64,000 nucleotides of DNA from NCBI RefSeq assembly GCF_000002235.5, contig NW_022145545.1:1243501-1307500 (forward strand). Reading direction: 5' to 3'. A program made the position numbers and the translations under genes. This document shows, piece by piece, positions 20,001-32,212 of the stretch; the stretch's first letter is position 1; each line of letters starts with the position of its first letter. The DNA is from Strongylocentrotus purpuratus (Eukaryota; Echinodermata; Echinoidea; Camarodonta; Strongylocentrotidae). Below the pieces are notes generated by a model, which did not search any database, had not been told where the DNA came from, and saw only the letters and a program-made list of their open reading frames with translations.

Positions 20001-21725
20001 TAATAACAACGAAGTAATATTTCCATGACATATTATCATAAATTTGAAGTATTATCCGAACTATCTGTTAAAAAAAGGTGCAGGAGACCGCAATCATAAG
20101 CGATGTTTGACTAGGATGGCGGCTCAATTAATTTTTTATTTTTTGTATTAAATGTTTGGTATCAGCATTGATAAGTTTCACATAATCTTCAACAGGTGTT
20201 CATGGTTAAGAGACGAAGAATGTGGTATATTAGTATCATGAATAGTAAGGGAGTTATGAACACCACGTGGGCTTTAAGTCTAACAATTACAGAAAAGATT
20301 CACAAGGTTTCTATTTACTCTTTTTGTCTATTTTATATGGTTTCCAGGGCCATCCCTTTTATATTCTCACAATACTCTCTCCTATTTTAAATCCGATTCA
20401 CTGAATGACTCGAGCTCGCTGTCGCCCAACACCAGATCCACTCTCTATTCATAAGTATGGCTTCTCAATTCTCTTGTATCAATAAATGGGACAATTCTCA
20501 AGAACACTCCAATGTAGGATCTTCTGTGAATCTTTTATGTACTTTTAGTGTACTTTTAGGATTAGATGTTTGTTCCCTTTTCTCTCTCTATTCACAAATA
20601 TCGTCCAAATCGTGCTCTTTTTCTTTTCCAAGTCTACGAAGTATTTTTATATGCTCCTTGTCTTTATGCGTTAACAACGTTCTTCCTGTTATATACTGTC
20701 TGCATTCTTCCTTCTTTAATCTAGGATGTAAGTTTAACCCGATCCGATTCTTTTATGTATATTCTTAAACTCCACTTAATCCCTTATTTCGTTGAGACAC
20801 TAAATACAATTCAAGGCAATTCGTGAAAGCCCACTGGAATGTGTAGTTTTCTTCAATTCTATTCATTTCCGTTAATTTCTGTTCCAAAACTTAGCAATGA
20901 TTTTGGTGAAATATTATTTTAACGTCCATTTCAGTTGAAGGCAAGCCGGTTCTATACTGCATGAAATACAGATTACAAGAAACGTGCAATGTAAAATTAT
21001 GATTATAGCATAGAGAGGAATCAGGATTTGAACATAAGTAATTTGTAAGCTGAATTCATCCTCTGTATTATGACCCCGTTTTAAAATGGAAACAATTGAT
21101 TGTTAAGTTATTTAATCTTTGAGATCTGGTTGGCAAATATTTCCTACATGTCTCCTGCAAGAAATCTGATAACGAGCGTCACTAATTAAACACAGATAAG
21201 AGGACTACATGTTTACATTCGGGTTGTCTCCATGCCAACGATCTTTTTTTTTCTCGTTTGACGAAATCTTTGAACAAAAAGATACACTTTGCTCTTAATT
21301 TAGAATAACAAAAACGATATGTTTTGCATTACTATTGCGTTTATATTTCTGATAGATGAAAACAGAAGAATGTTAGGTTAGATAAACAAATTTACTCTAA
21401 AAACTAAAATGTTAAATCACCATTTAAAAGGGCCGAGGAATGACCACCTCTTCAACATGCTGGATCGAACTATATTATAAAGGTCCTTCATATTTTTAGA
21501 TTTTAGATATTTATCATTATAATTATATAAAACTTTATAATAATGATACCGTCCTAGCTTTCCCACAATGATCCTATGCCATGAAAACCTCTTATACGTG
21601 ATGTATCATCAGAATTTATCAACTTCATATTATCCTGATTAATTCCCATACTTTTTGTGTGTTTTGTTTCGTGTTTTTGTGATGATTAGTCATCACAAAA
21701 ACACGAAACAATATTTTTTCCTTTT

Positions 21726-21765
<40 letters not shown>

Positions 21766-24700
21766 GGGGGGGGGTCTTTTTGTTTGTTTGTTTGTTGTTG
21801 TTGTTGAGTGTGTGTTTCTTTTTTTGGGGGGGGGCATTCCGCCATTATTTTACGCCTCAACACAAGCTCCCCCGACAGTTATTCTTCTAGAACCGCTCCT
21901 GATGATTATTTTCTCTTTGTCTTTTTGCAAATTGCGTCTCTCCGTTTCTTGGTATGGGAGTGCGATTCCATCGCTTTTCTCTATCATGTCTGTCATCCTT
22001 TTATTCGGGGCCTTCTCATTAGAGTATGTTCGCATGATCGCATCCTTCGTTACCATGTTAGTCTATTTCCTCCACCAACTCATTTCTCTACTTGTTTTCG
22101 TCACATCTTTCCAGCACGTTCTCATTCTCCCGGCATTCTAATCAATAAAAACATGTATTTAAAATGTTCCTTAGCACCGAAACAATACAAGCTTCCACCT
22201 TTCTCGTTTTATCTAACTATCGATCCCGTCACTTCAACTATTTATGAGCGCCTCAGGGCAATTTGCCACAGCGGCCTCAAACAAAACAATCCTTTACCTT
22301 ATAGAGTCTTATACTGCAACATACAAAACATGAACGATATTGATTTTGGATGGGAGAAGATATAACCGCAATTAGTGTGGTTGTGGTGGTACTGGTATAC
22401 AGTCCTTGTCTGACTTGTTAATAGCCCCAGATCAAAGTGGATCAAGACCTTTTCATTTACTTTCTTGGCTCGAACGTGCATGTCATCAGAGTGAAAAAGG
22501 ATGAAATTTGGTTTAAATAATAGATCAGCGATCATAACGGAAGGGGTTGGAAATTTGAGGAAACAAAAAGCGTGTATAATGAAAATGGTTTTCAAGAAAT
22601 AAATTATATTTAATTTGAGATGATTCAAATATATAGTTCGGAATTTGCTCCTTTTTTTCAACGTTATATTTCGATCTCCACCACTAATGATAGAGTAATA
22701 ACTTTAAAAAACGAAATTAGTAATCATTTCATTGATATAGCGCTTATATCGGCACATGTCATGCATAATCAATGTTACAGAATTATCTGTACTAAAAGAA
22801 CACCTCATCCCATTTATTCATGATGGTGCCCTATTTAATGATGATTCTTTGATAGGCCTTTGGTAAACAGCCAATACCTCTATGCTTATTTGCAAAATCA
22901 ACCCTTAATTAGTGATCGAAGTCTCTCTTTGCTAATTACTTTCAGCTTGGCCATTTTCTTGTATGCTTTACCGAGAGATACAATGAAATTAATGCTTGAT
23001 TGAATACAACATGGACCTCATTACGTGGCTGGCATTGAGAATGTGGTTGTATCCACCGCAGTAAAATCGTTTTAAGGTCACAATCGAAAGTGAATAAAAT
23101 AGTCAATTAATAGTAAACAAGTTTATTTATTGCCGTTTGATAGCTTCAAATCAAAGATTTACCCTTAGCATAATAAGTGAGTCTACAGTAGAAAAAAATG
23201 CGAACTATTCATGTGGTTTTTAATGACAAAATATATTTTTTATCTTATCGAACGTGATAGTGCAGAACCTGACCCCTCGATAAAATATTTATTTCTTTTG
23301 TCATTCATCGATGATAGAACTATGCATGTTAAGGGGGTTATAATAATGGTACGGACAGGGAAATGACCAAATGAACAACATGAGCGCGTTTCAAGGAATC
23401 TAACAATATAGACTGTACCCATATGTCATTGTGCTTCTAGTTTTATTGTGTTTTTATTATTTGATCAACACCCCCGGAATCTTGGTACGAGATCCCCTAT
23501 AGCCTTTCCCCCCATAAACGTATGACTTTAATCTCTATGATTTGAGAATGGATTTAAACAAAAAGTCTGTTCGAGAGAGACATTTTTATATACCAACACC
23601 AGACTCAATTTTATAAGAAGATAGTATATTTCTTAGTATTATGCAACCTTAGTAAGTGTATTGCTTATTGCCAATGTAAAGAAAATACAACTGGAAATAC
23701 TTGTTCATCTGTTTTTTTTTACATAAGTCGAACAAGTAGGCCTATACTAAATATAATGAGTGGTTGTGGTTTGATATATAGGTGAAACTCGAAACTTTAC
23801 TTTGCCAATACCGTGGAAAGGGTCATGCACTTTTCTCATCCAGCCTTGACTAATGATAATACGGATTGACATTGACTCAATAAGATGGAATGTTCTCCTA
23901 ATCTGCAGGTCAAGCAAGTCCATCTTCATGGTATTATATGACAGCCGACTCTGCTTCACACAAAATTGACACGGCCACGCTAATGCACGTTGCTCCGAAC
24001 AAGGGGGCGGTACGACAAGCGTCGCGCTCCCCTTAGCAACCAGAGTGGTACTCGTTTCTCGGTGCTTTCGGTTCGGTGATCCGACATACTAAATATGCAG
24101 CTCCGGTGACAAACGCAACACGGGCTTTATTTTGTCAATTTTATGGGGTTAGGGTTTGGATTGTCTGGGGTTTAGATTAGGTTTAGGGTTTTAGATAAGG
24201 TTTAATGTTAATTTTACAGGTTAAAGTCAGGAGTTCGATTAATGATGGAAATTAACCTCGGAGCATTGTTGCTGGAGCATGTGTCGTACATCGTTGGGCC
24301 ATATATTATCAGTCTTGCAAGTGATGTGGGTAGTGAAGTCGTTGGCTGGTATGGAAGCAGATTTTTCAAAAATAAAAACTTCCATTTGGAAATATTGTCG
24401 TATGAGAGACCCTATGACGTCATGCAATGGAGGTGTGAAGCAAGCCATTTGCCATAGAACCGTCTAATTTGCTTAATGTATGGAATTTCCTCTCCCAAAG
24501 ATAAAATGAAGTACCCGTTCCTTATGATAATTGTTGAAGGAACTGGACCAGCTTCACTTCTTTTTCATGACGGTGTACCATTATCGTCTAAGTGGTGGAC
24601 TAAACCGATCGTGCACGTATAGTTTTCGATATCGAAAACATGCATTTAAAAAATAGTTATAGTCTTTCACAGGCATGTCCCGTATTGTGTGTAGCAAAAC

Positions 24701-27700
24701 GAAAGTTACAAGATAATTTCTCACCAGAAACTTGAAGGATATAATAAGTTTTAAGTCCGATCATCAATTAATAAAGATTATGTATATTTTAGGAAAGCAA
24801 AAACATACGTCCCTGACTACGATCGAGAAACAGGCACGATAATGAATAACTCGGACTTCCTTTATTGTAAAAGTTATGTCCATTTAGTTGTCGAACAGTC
24901 CCTAAAATAACGACCGTGAACTAGCTAGAGATCAATTTTCTTGTGTATTTGAAGGCAAAACCATGTAGAAAAGTGTCCTTTGAATTCGGGAGACAAAGTT
25001 CAGAATGATAGAACAAACAAAATATAGTGAGGTGATGATAATTTGTCATAATCTCGGCTAATTTCGTGGAATATGAATTAATCAAACAAAGCTCAATAAA
25101 CTGGAAACTAGAATAAGCAATTCAATTTTTTATTTTTGTTTTGTGTTGTTTAAACAGTAAAGATAATGTGATATTATGCACTTTCAACATTTTATTCTTT
25201 GGCTCGTGCAAGAGGTTAGATTCGATTATAAATAATGCTGAAGATGGAGGCGCGGTAAATACATTACCATTCTACCATTACCAAGTTTTCAATTTATGCA
25301 TCTTTACAAAAGACATTACGAAATCACGTGCTACATTACAAAAAGTAAGCATATCTTCCTTTAACACCAACAAAAATAAAACGGATTGATAAAATAAATA
25401 AGAGAGTCGACACCTGATATAGCATGTAAGATATAATAAGATAATATTTATTTGACTCTATCGACCCCCTTCAGGGATATGTGAGCACAACATATTTACA
25501 ATACAATACAGAAAGATATATAAAACAAAGTAAGATATGATAATAAAATACATAGACATGATATATACATTTTGATGTTTCTAAAACACAATAAACATGA
25601 GCTAAAGACTAAGTATACACTATACAGTTTTAAGTTATAAGTCTAAAATATCACGTGGTTTGGTTTGTCTACCACTACGAGTAACTACAGTTTTAATAAC
25701 AAAAATAGGACCATGCCTTTCAGCCTTAGAATCCAACGAAAAGAATTGTATTATTACTGTTATGAATTTTACGAGTTTTCTTAATCGTTTAACACTAGAT
25801 CTATTAAACAATTTGCCCATGTACATGTGTAAAATGAAAATATGCTTTGCAGTCCACATTTTGTCAATGAATTTTCTCTCACCAACACCAGAGGGCGACA
25901 TCGCACCAACTGCCTCACCTGTGAATATCAAGTACACATTCAACACCTCTTGTGTCTCTTTACATCGGTAAACAGTATGAACCCGCTAAAAGCTTTTAAA
26001 TTGAAAACTAAGTCAAATGAAGTCCGACTTCATTCTGTTTAAAGTTTGTTTTACTCTTAGGTCACTATTTACATTTCCTCTGTCTGAAGAAAGTTGATAC
26101 ATTGGCATGAATGGGTTAGGACAAGCAGTACTTGAATGTTAGAGGAAAGGCTTTCTTATAAGCAGGGTGATACTTGGTGTGTTTTATTTGTAATGAGTGC
26201 AACGTAAGGCTGCGCCTAAATCTGCTAAAATGTCGTTCGGTGGAACATTAAGTGTGCCAACTTTATCGTTTTTCGAATTTCAGTTTCCTATCGTGAAAAC
26301 AATTTGTCTGGTATGTATATGGTCTAAATGCTATAGAATGATCTGAATAGGCCATGAGGAAGATAAGAGAAAGAGAGAAAGAGAGAGGGGGATGCAGGAA
26401 AGGCATACAATGAAACAGAGGGAGAGAAAAAGAGAGATAAAAAATATACATGTGCCATAAATTTTAATTACATAAATATTTTCAATGTTTACAATTAAAT
26501 GTTTGCCAAGTTAATTAATAAGGATTATTTTAAGGGACGATGTCAACTATTTAACTAATGTATATTGCGCGCTTATCATTGTATGTTTGTCACATTTGTT
26601 CTCATCTTATTCCAAACTGCACATTTTTTGTTGAGATGGGATTACATAATTACATTCATTTGACCATCCAAACTATATTATTGTTGTTATCAAAGCTATA
26701 CAGGAATGCCCGATGATTGCTAAATTTGTTTTTCCATTTTCCTTTGCCTTTATAATTCTACAGGACGCGAAGAGTGCCGAAAAGCAAGCTTGCCTTCCAC
26801 CTATTGATGCGTAAGTATACTCCCTTCCTTTAACTCACCTAATATACTCTTTGAATGGAAAAAAATGGATACAAATTTAACCATAATCGGGTAACATTTT
26901 ACCAAACAAACACGCATATGTTATTTTTTAAACAAATATTGGGTAAATTTTACCGAACTTCTTAAAGTATCAACATACTTGAACAACGACTTAGTTTGTG
27001 CTCAGGGTATTGTTTTTATACCGATGATATACACGGACAATGTATACTGTAGTGTTTCACTCATGTGTAACATTTTAACCGTCTGCCGGCAAACATGTCG
27101 GAAAGTAACACGTCTTAAATTCTATATTTTCAAGTCCTTCCGAATACTTACGACGTTTGAAATAACTGTTTAAGCAAAGCTGAGAGGCAATCGATTTCAC
27201 AGGGCGTGAATTTGACACTTGTTAGTGTAAACGGACATGTTGTAGTTTTCCTTTGCATCCTCTCATGTTTGATATTTAATCATCTGTTTATAAACATGCC
27301 GAGAAATATAACACCTTTAAAATGACACTAAACAGCTTTCCGAGTCATAAAAACTAAAGTAACTGACTGTTGCTGACAATGCAGTAGTGCATGCAGAGTG
27401 TAGGTTGGCAATCCGTTTTGTTTAATTGCCTCCGTTTGAAACAGGTGCTCGATTTGCTCACGCGCTGTGCTCATAGTAGTGGCATTGTAAATTTGAGCAA
27501 TGTTTTAATTATTGACCAGAAATTGAAGAAATCAATTTATCAGGCGACTATGCCTGTCGGTAGGCAGGTGGGAATATTGCAATCCTGAGACACACAAACA
27601 CGCAAAGATAAGCTTCAACACCCATTCACATCAGTCTGACAAAATTGAGAGGCGTTAGAGTGATTCAATAATTAAATGTCATGACAACTGCATCCTACAG

Positions 27701-28491
27701 CACTAAACTCTATAATTATGTGACAATTTTTGGTTTGCCTATATTCTTGCGTCTTTTTAGTATTATAGCGAATATAGCCTACGTGTTTATGGAATTGTTC
27801 GAAGGTGCAAAGATTCTGGCTGATGATGTTGTATATGTTCGAGGAAATCAGTGGTTGTTCGCGTTAAACAGAGAATAAAATGATTGGCTGAAGAATTTGT
27901 ATGTGTGATTACACCATTCATCTCGTGGATTCAGTATAATAATTTCCTTGAAGTTATCGCACCATCACGATAAGTAACACGGAATGTAGTATGTACATGA
28001 CTGTGTAGGAGAAAAGACAGCCGGGTATTATTATTAATCTAGCATCGTAATCAGCTTCTTTATCGGCGTTGCACACCAATGAGGTTTTTCGTTTTGTTTT
28101 ACGGTGAACGATCGCGAATTGATGAAAACTTGGGTTCAACCCCAAATCTAGAAGGAAGGATTCTTTTTATTGTTTTGGGCAATGTGCTAAGTACCCGGAA
28201 AATGACTGACAATTCACCACAAGATAATAATCCAAGGAAGAGTAGACGAAATGAACGATATTGCTGTCGTGCTTTTAATGCGTACATACGAAGAAGGGAA
28301 TATTGGAGAAATCGCAAGGAACTCGAGCACTGGGAAAGGTATAGACACGGTATGGTGAGGCGATATTAACGCCCCCATGTCCTCAATTAAGAAGAGCGTA
28401 ACGCATACCATCTCGACAACATTAATAAATTTCTGGATTACACATTAAAAAACCGAGTTGAGGAGAGAGTGGAGAAGAGAGAGAGAGAGAG

Positions 28492-28529
<38 letters not shown>

Positions 28530-31500
28530 AAAGAGAAAGAAACAGAGAAAGGGAGAGAGATTAAGGTTGAGAAATAATGAAATAAAAAGACAAAAACGAG
28601 AGCGATAATTTGGAAATTTAAGCTCATATATAATGATTCTGCAATACGGTGTTTCTTTATCAGCTATTTTTTCTTTCACTGCATATTTATGCATGCTAAA
28701 AAGAGATTATGCTTCCAATAGAAAATAACAATCATTGATCTACCCCTCTCAAATCTGCAGATTGTACGACAGTCTCTTCGCCAACTTATCTGCCAGCTAC
28801 CCTTCTCACCTCTTAAGGAAACGATGGGAGGCCTCCGCGGCAGCGTCGTCGTCCTGGTCGACGTCGGTTTCGTCAGATCCGAACAGCACCGACTATCTTC
28901 CTTTCGTCGGTACTGCCCGCCTCCACCCCAAGGAACTCACCCCTACCGTTCGGCGGGATGACAGCTCCCAACCTCCAAAGTTCTGTTCCGGCTGTACAGC
29001 CGAGCTTGCTCATCAATCTGGTGTCAAGGTAAGAGCTTTATTAAGGTATTATTATTTTAATTGTTCGTTTGTTTCAAGATGATGAGATAAAATTTGAGAT
29101 TTTTTGAAATCACGTTTTGTGGTTCATAATAAATGTTGCATTTTCTTTAAAAGAAGAAAGAAAGATCGACTAAGATTTGTGGTTGCGAGATACTGATAAT
29201 GATACCGACCGTGACGCTTTTGATATATGTTTTATGGGAGTCTTCTTCTCAATCTTCTTTTGAATTGGGAAAAATTTAAAGGAAATCGAGGTCCATTGAT
29301 GATCTAAAACATTTGGTTAGTGAACATATTTATTTTGAAATTACATGTAGCAAGAACAAATTGCAATAGAAAGATACTGTTAAAAACTACATATTTTGCT
29401 TATATGATATTGTGTGGTACATGTGTATCTAAATGTGTTACTTTTTTATGTAATAATTACAGAATGATGTACAATATGTACATAAAACGGAAGCTGTGCA
29501 AGTTCACCTGTCTCACAGTCAATAGTTTTCGAAGAGATTCTTCACTTTCGTGTTTATACCACGCAAATCCTATCATACTTAAAGTGTTCGGAAATATTTC
29601 ATAACTATGTTGATATCATTTTGATATCATTCAACTGATTTTGATCTCAATAGCGCATCGAGGGTCTTGTCATGAAAATGGATGCGAAAACATTGTTAAA
29701 TATCATTAGAATCATTTTATTGCTGTGATAGCATAGGCGAGAAAAGTCAATTCATTCATCTCTCACATTTCAGTATTTTTCACCTCATTTCTTCCGATCA
29801 TTAGGCACCAATATTCATTTTTGACAATCCCGCGGATGACACGAATGTTGATCAAGGGGGCATCGAGCATGCACAGTTGCTTCCACTAAATGGCCCCGCC
29901 CAACAACACGTTGCTACCACTCAAGTCTGCTATGGCTGCTCTCTCAGCAAAGTACCACAGTAAGTTTTGTCTATTAATTTACCATATTGTACATTGTAGG
30001 TTTAAACAATTTTTTTTACTCACAAAAGGTTATAACATTTCCTTTTAAGATAAACGAGTTTGTTTTCAATGTTGAAGATCGCCTTCTGTTTGTAAATTAA
30101 ATCATCTATTCACAACTCATTTTTTCGGGGGAGGGGGCATCAGTGACTTTGAACGACACGCTTTTACTTGTACATGGGCAAAACACCAAAATGTGGTTTA
30201 GTAACCCAGTATTAGGGCAGCTGTTTGGGAACCTGAATGTCCCGGGTTCAAAATGAAGTCTCAGTTTTCTAGTACCTTATTTAGTGCCTTTAGTACTTTG
30301 GATATGACTTTGTCTTGATGTTATGTTTTTAATATTTCTCTTTCTTTAGTGACAAAGCTTTAATTTTGATTCATGAACACACTTTCGTCCTCTATTCAAA
30401 ATAGTTCACAATTGGGCCGAATGTCGGCTTGTACGCATAAATTCAGTCATGATTTCTAAACTTTATTTATTGTATCTTTTTATTTCATTTCAGTGTCCAT
30501 GTGACGAAGCCACGTCGTGTAGGTGGTGGTTACACCATGTTCCATCAAACCGCCGAGCCATACAGCGGACAAATCGTCAAAGATGGCGGTTCACCTCAAC
30601 CATCATCGGGTATATCAGGTATACTTAATATGAAGATGGTGTTGGTTTTGGGCCTACTAGTACATGTAGTTTACATTTCATCTTTATAATCATGATCATT
30701 AATGGCATTTATTATGTATTTCCACTTGCTTAAAAGACGATTCCAAAGAATTTTAAGCTTTAAATATCTTTCAATATACTTTTGTTCATCAAATTAATTC
30801 AATCTATACACATGCATAAATATTCTTTTCTACATATTTTATTACGTCATCAAAGTCGAGTTGGTCATTCATTATCCCATAATCATCTATGAAACCTGTT
30901 TATTTCTATTCATTCCGTTTCATACATTGTGTGGACCCTTCTGATCTAAGGTGTCTGTCATTCAAACTTTTCCAGTTGGACTCGAACTAGTCTACTTTCT
31001 CTCTCTACAGGAAGAAAAACAAATCATTTTATTGTATCCTTCATCACTAGGTTCTTCACTCAGGTCTTTTTTTATTCAGAATACAATTCTTGCATATACA
31101 CTCCCATTTTTCTCCATCCATAATCATCTCAAACGTTCAATCTCTCCCATCTTCCTCCTCTTCCTATCACCCATGCCACAAAATCACACCCTTATTCCAC
31201 CTAAAGCCGACATGTCTTCTAGCGATGATGACATCGAAAGCAACTACGATGCCGAGATCGACGAGGGAGAATGGGCGATGTTGAATTACATCAACGTAGC
31301 GAAACTGGAGCAGCCGATTCTCCCGCTCCCGTCGATCCCGCGGGAGAAACCGCTCCCGATCCCGCTGTCTATCATGGAGAAGATCAGGGCAGGAGACGTC
31401 AAGGGGGTCAGTTTGCATGAACGTAAGTGCACATAATAGTCAAGTTGCTGCGTTTGCACACGAGGCGTTATTTGGTGACGTATTACTGCGTCAAAGACTT

Positions 31501-32174
31501 GTAAGAGTGTTTGACGCGTCATGCAAAAGGTTCCATCGTACTAGAAGATGATTGTTACATGACGGGTGCAAAGTAACATGGCATTGAATTACTGAAATAA
31601 TTGCCTAGCTTTAACATGTTCCAGGCATGCTGATTGCCTTCAAAGCCATGATTGGCGTTTGCAATGACGCAGTGGAAAAAACCTCTTGTTTACAATAGGT
31701 TTAGCATTCTGTGTTATTCACTGGCTTCTGACAAAATAGATGGAATAACCGTCAATTCGTCTTTCAAGAACACAAGTTTAAAACAGCGAGTGAGCTTTGC
31801 TAATTATTTTATAAGGTTAAGACATTTTTTAAGTGTTTGAACCTACTTTGTTTTAAAGAGCATGCCCGTGTTGATATATTAGTCATATTTATTACAACAC
31901 TAATGTGCACTGTGTGCATGAAATAATGACTTATTCACCGAACGAAAAATTCAGTAATAAGTAATTCAATCAAGAAATCAGTTTCTACTTCCAGTGGCGG
32001 ATCCAGGGGGGGGGGGGGGGCCCCGGCCCCCCCCCCCCTTGAGAAAAAAATCATGTAAAATCACGTGATTTTGACCTTTTTGGGGGGTTGGGCCCCCCCC
32101 CCCTGGCGCTCAAGGGGGGGGGGGGGTGCAAATTGAATTTTTTTTGAGGATCAAAAAAAAAAAATGTGCTCACT

Positions 32175-32212
<38 letters not shown>

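Larger units (their letters stand above)
17026..26763 (+). other. Intron 1 of the large gene (9.7 kb)
   Basis: AT-rich sequence with no exon I can support. It contains an AT dinucleotide run (19855-19875), a perfect hairpin (21664-21711), long T and G runs (21730-21780), a CpG-rich patch (23970-24125) and a TTAGGG-like tract (24145-24215). Exon 1 ends in phase 0 and exon 2 begins in phase 0, so a missing phase 0-0 exon cannot be excluded. Confidence 0.6.

Noticed and set aside
24242-24457. Plus-strand open frame of 71 codons in intron 1 as a missing exon
   Set aside because: No convincing acceptor and donor in matching phase, and no similarity to the flanking domains.
25635-25946. Minus-strand open frame of 103 codons with an end vaguely like retroelement polyprotein tails
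   Set aside because: Too short and without any domain motif; not enough to call even a fossil element.
30951-31206. Open extension upstream of exon 6 of the large gene
   Set aside because: In frame, but its Ile/Leu/Phe/Ser-rich composition and pyrimidine-rich character look intronic; exon 6 was started at 31207 on phase grounds.
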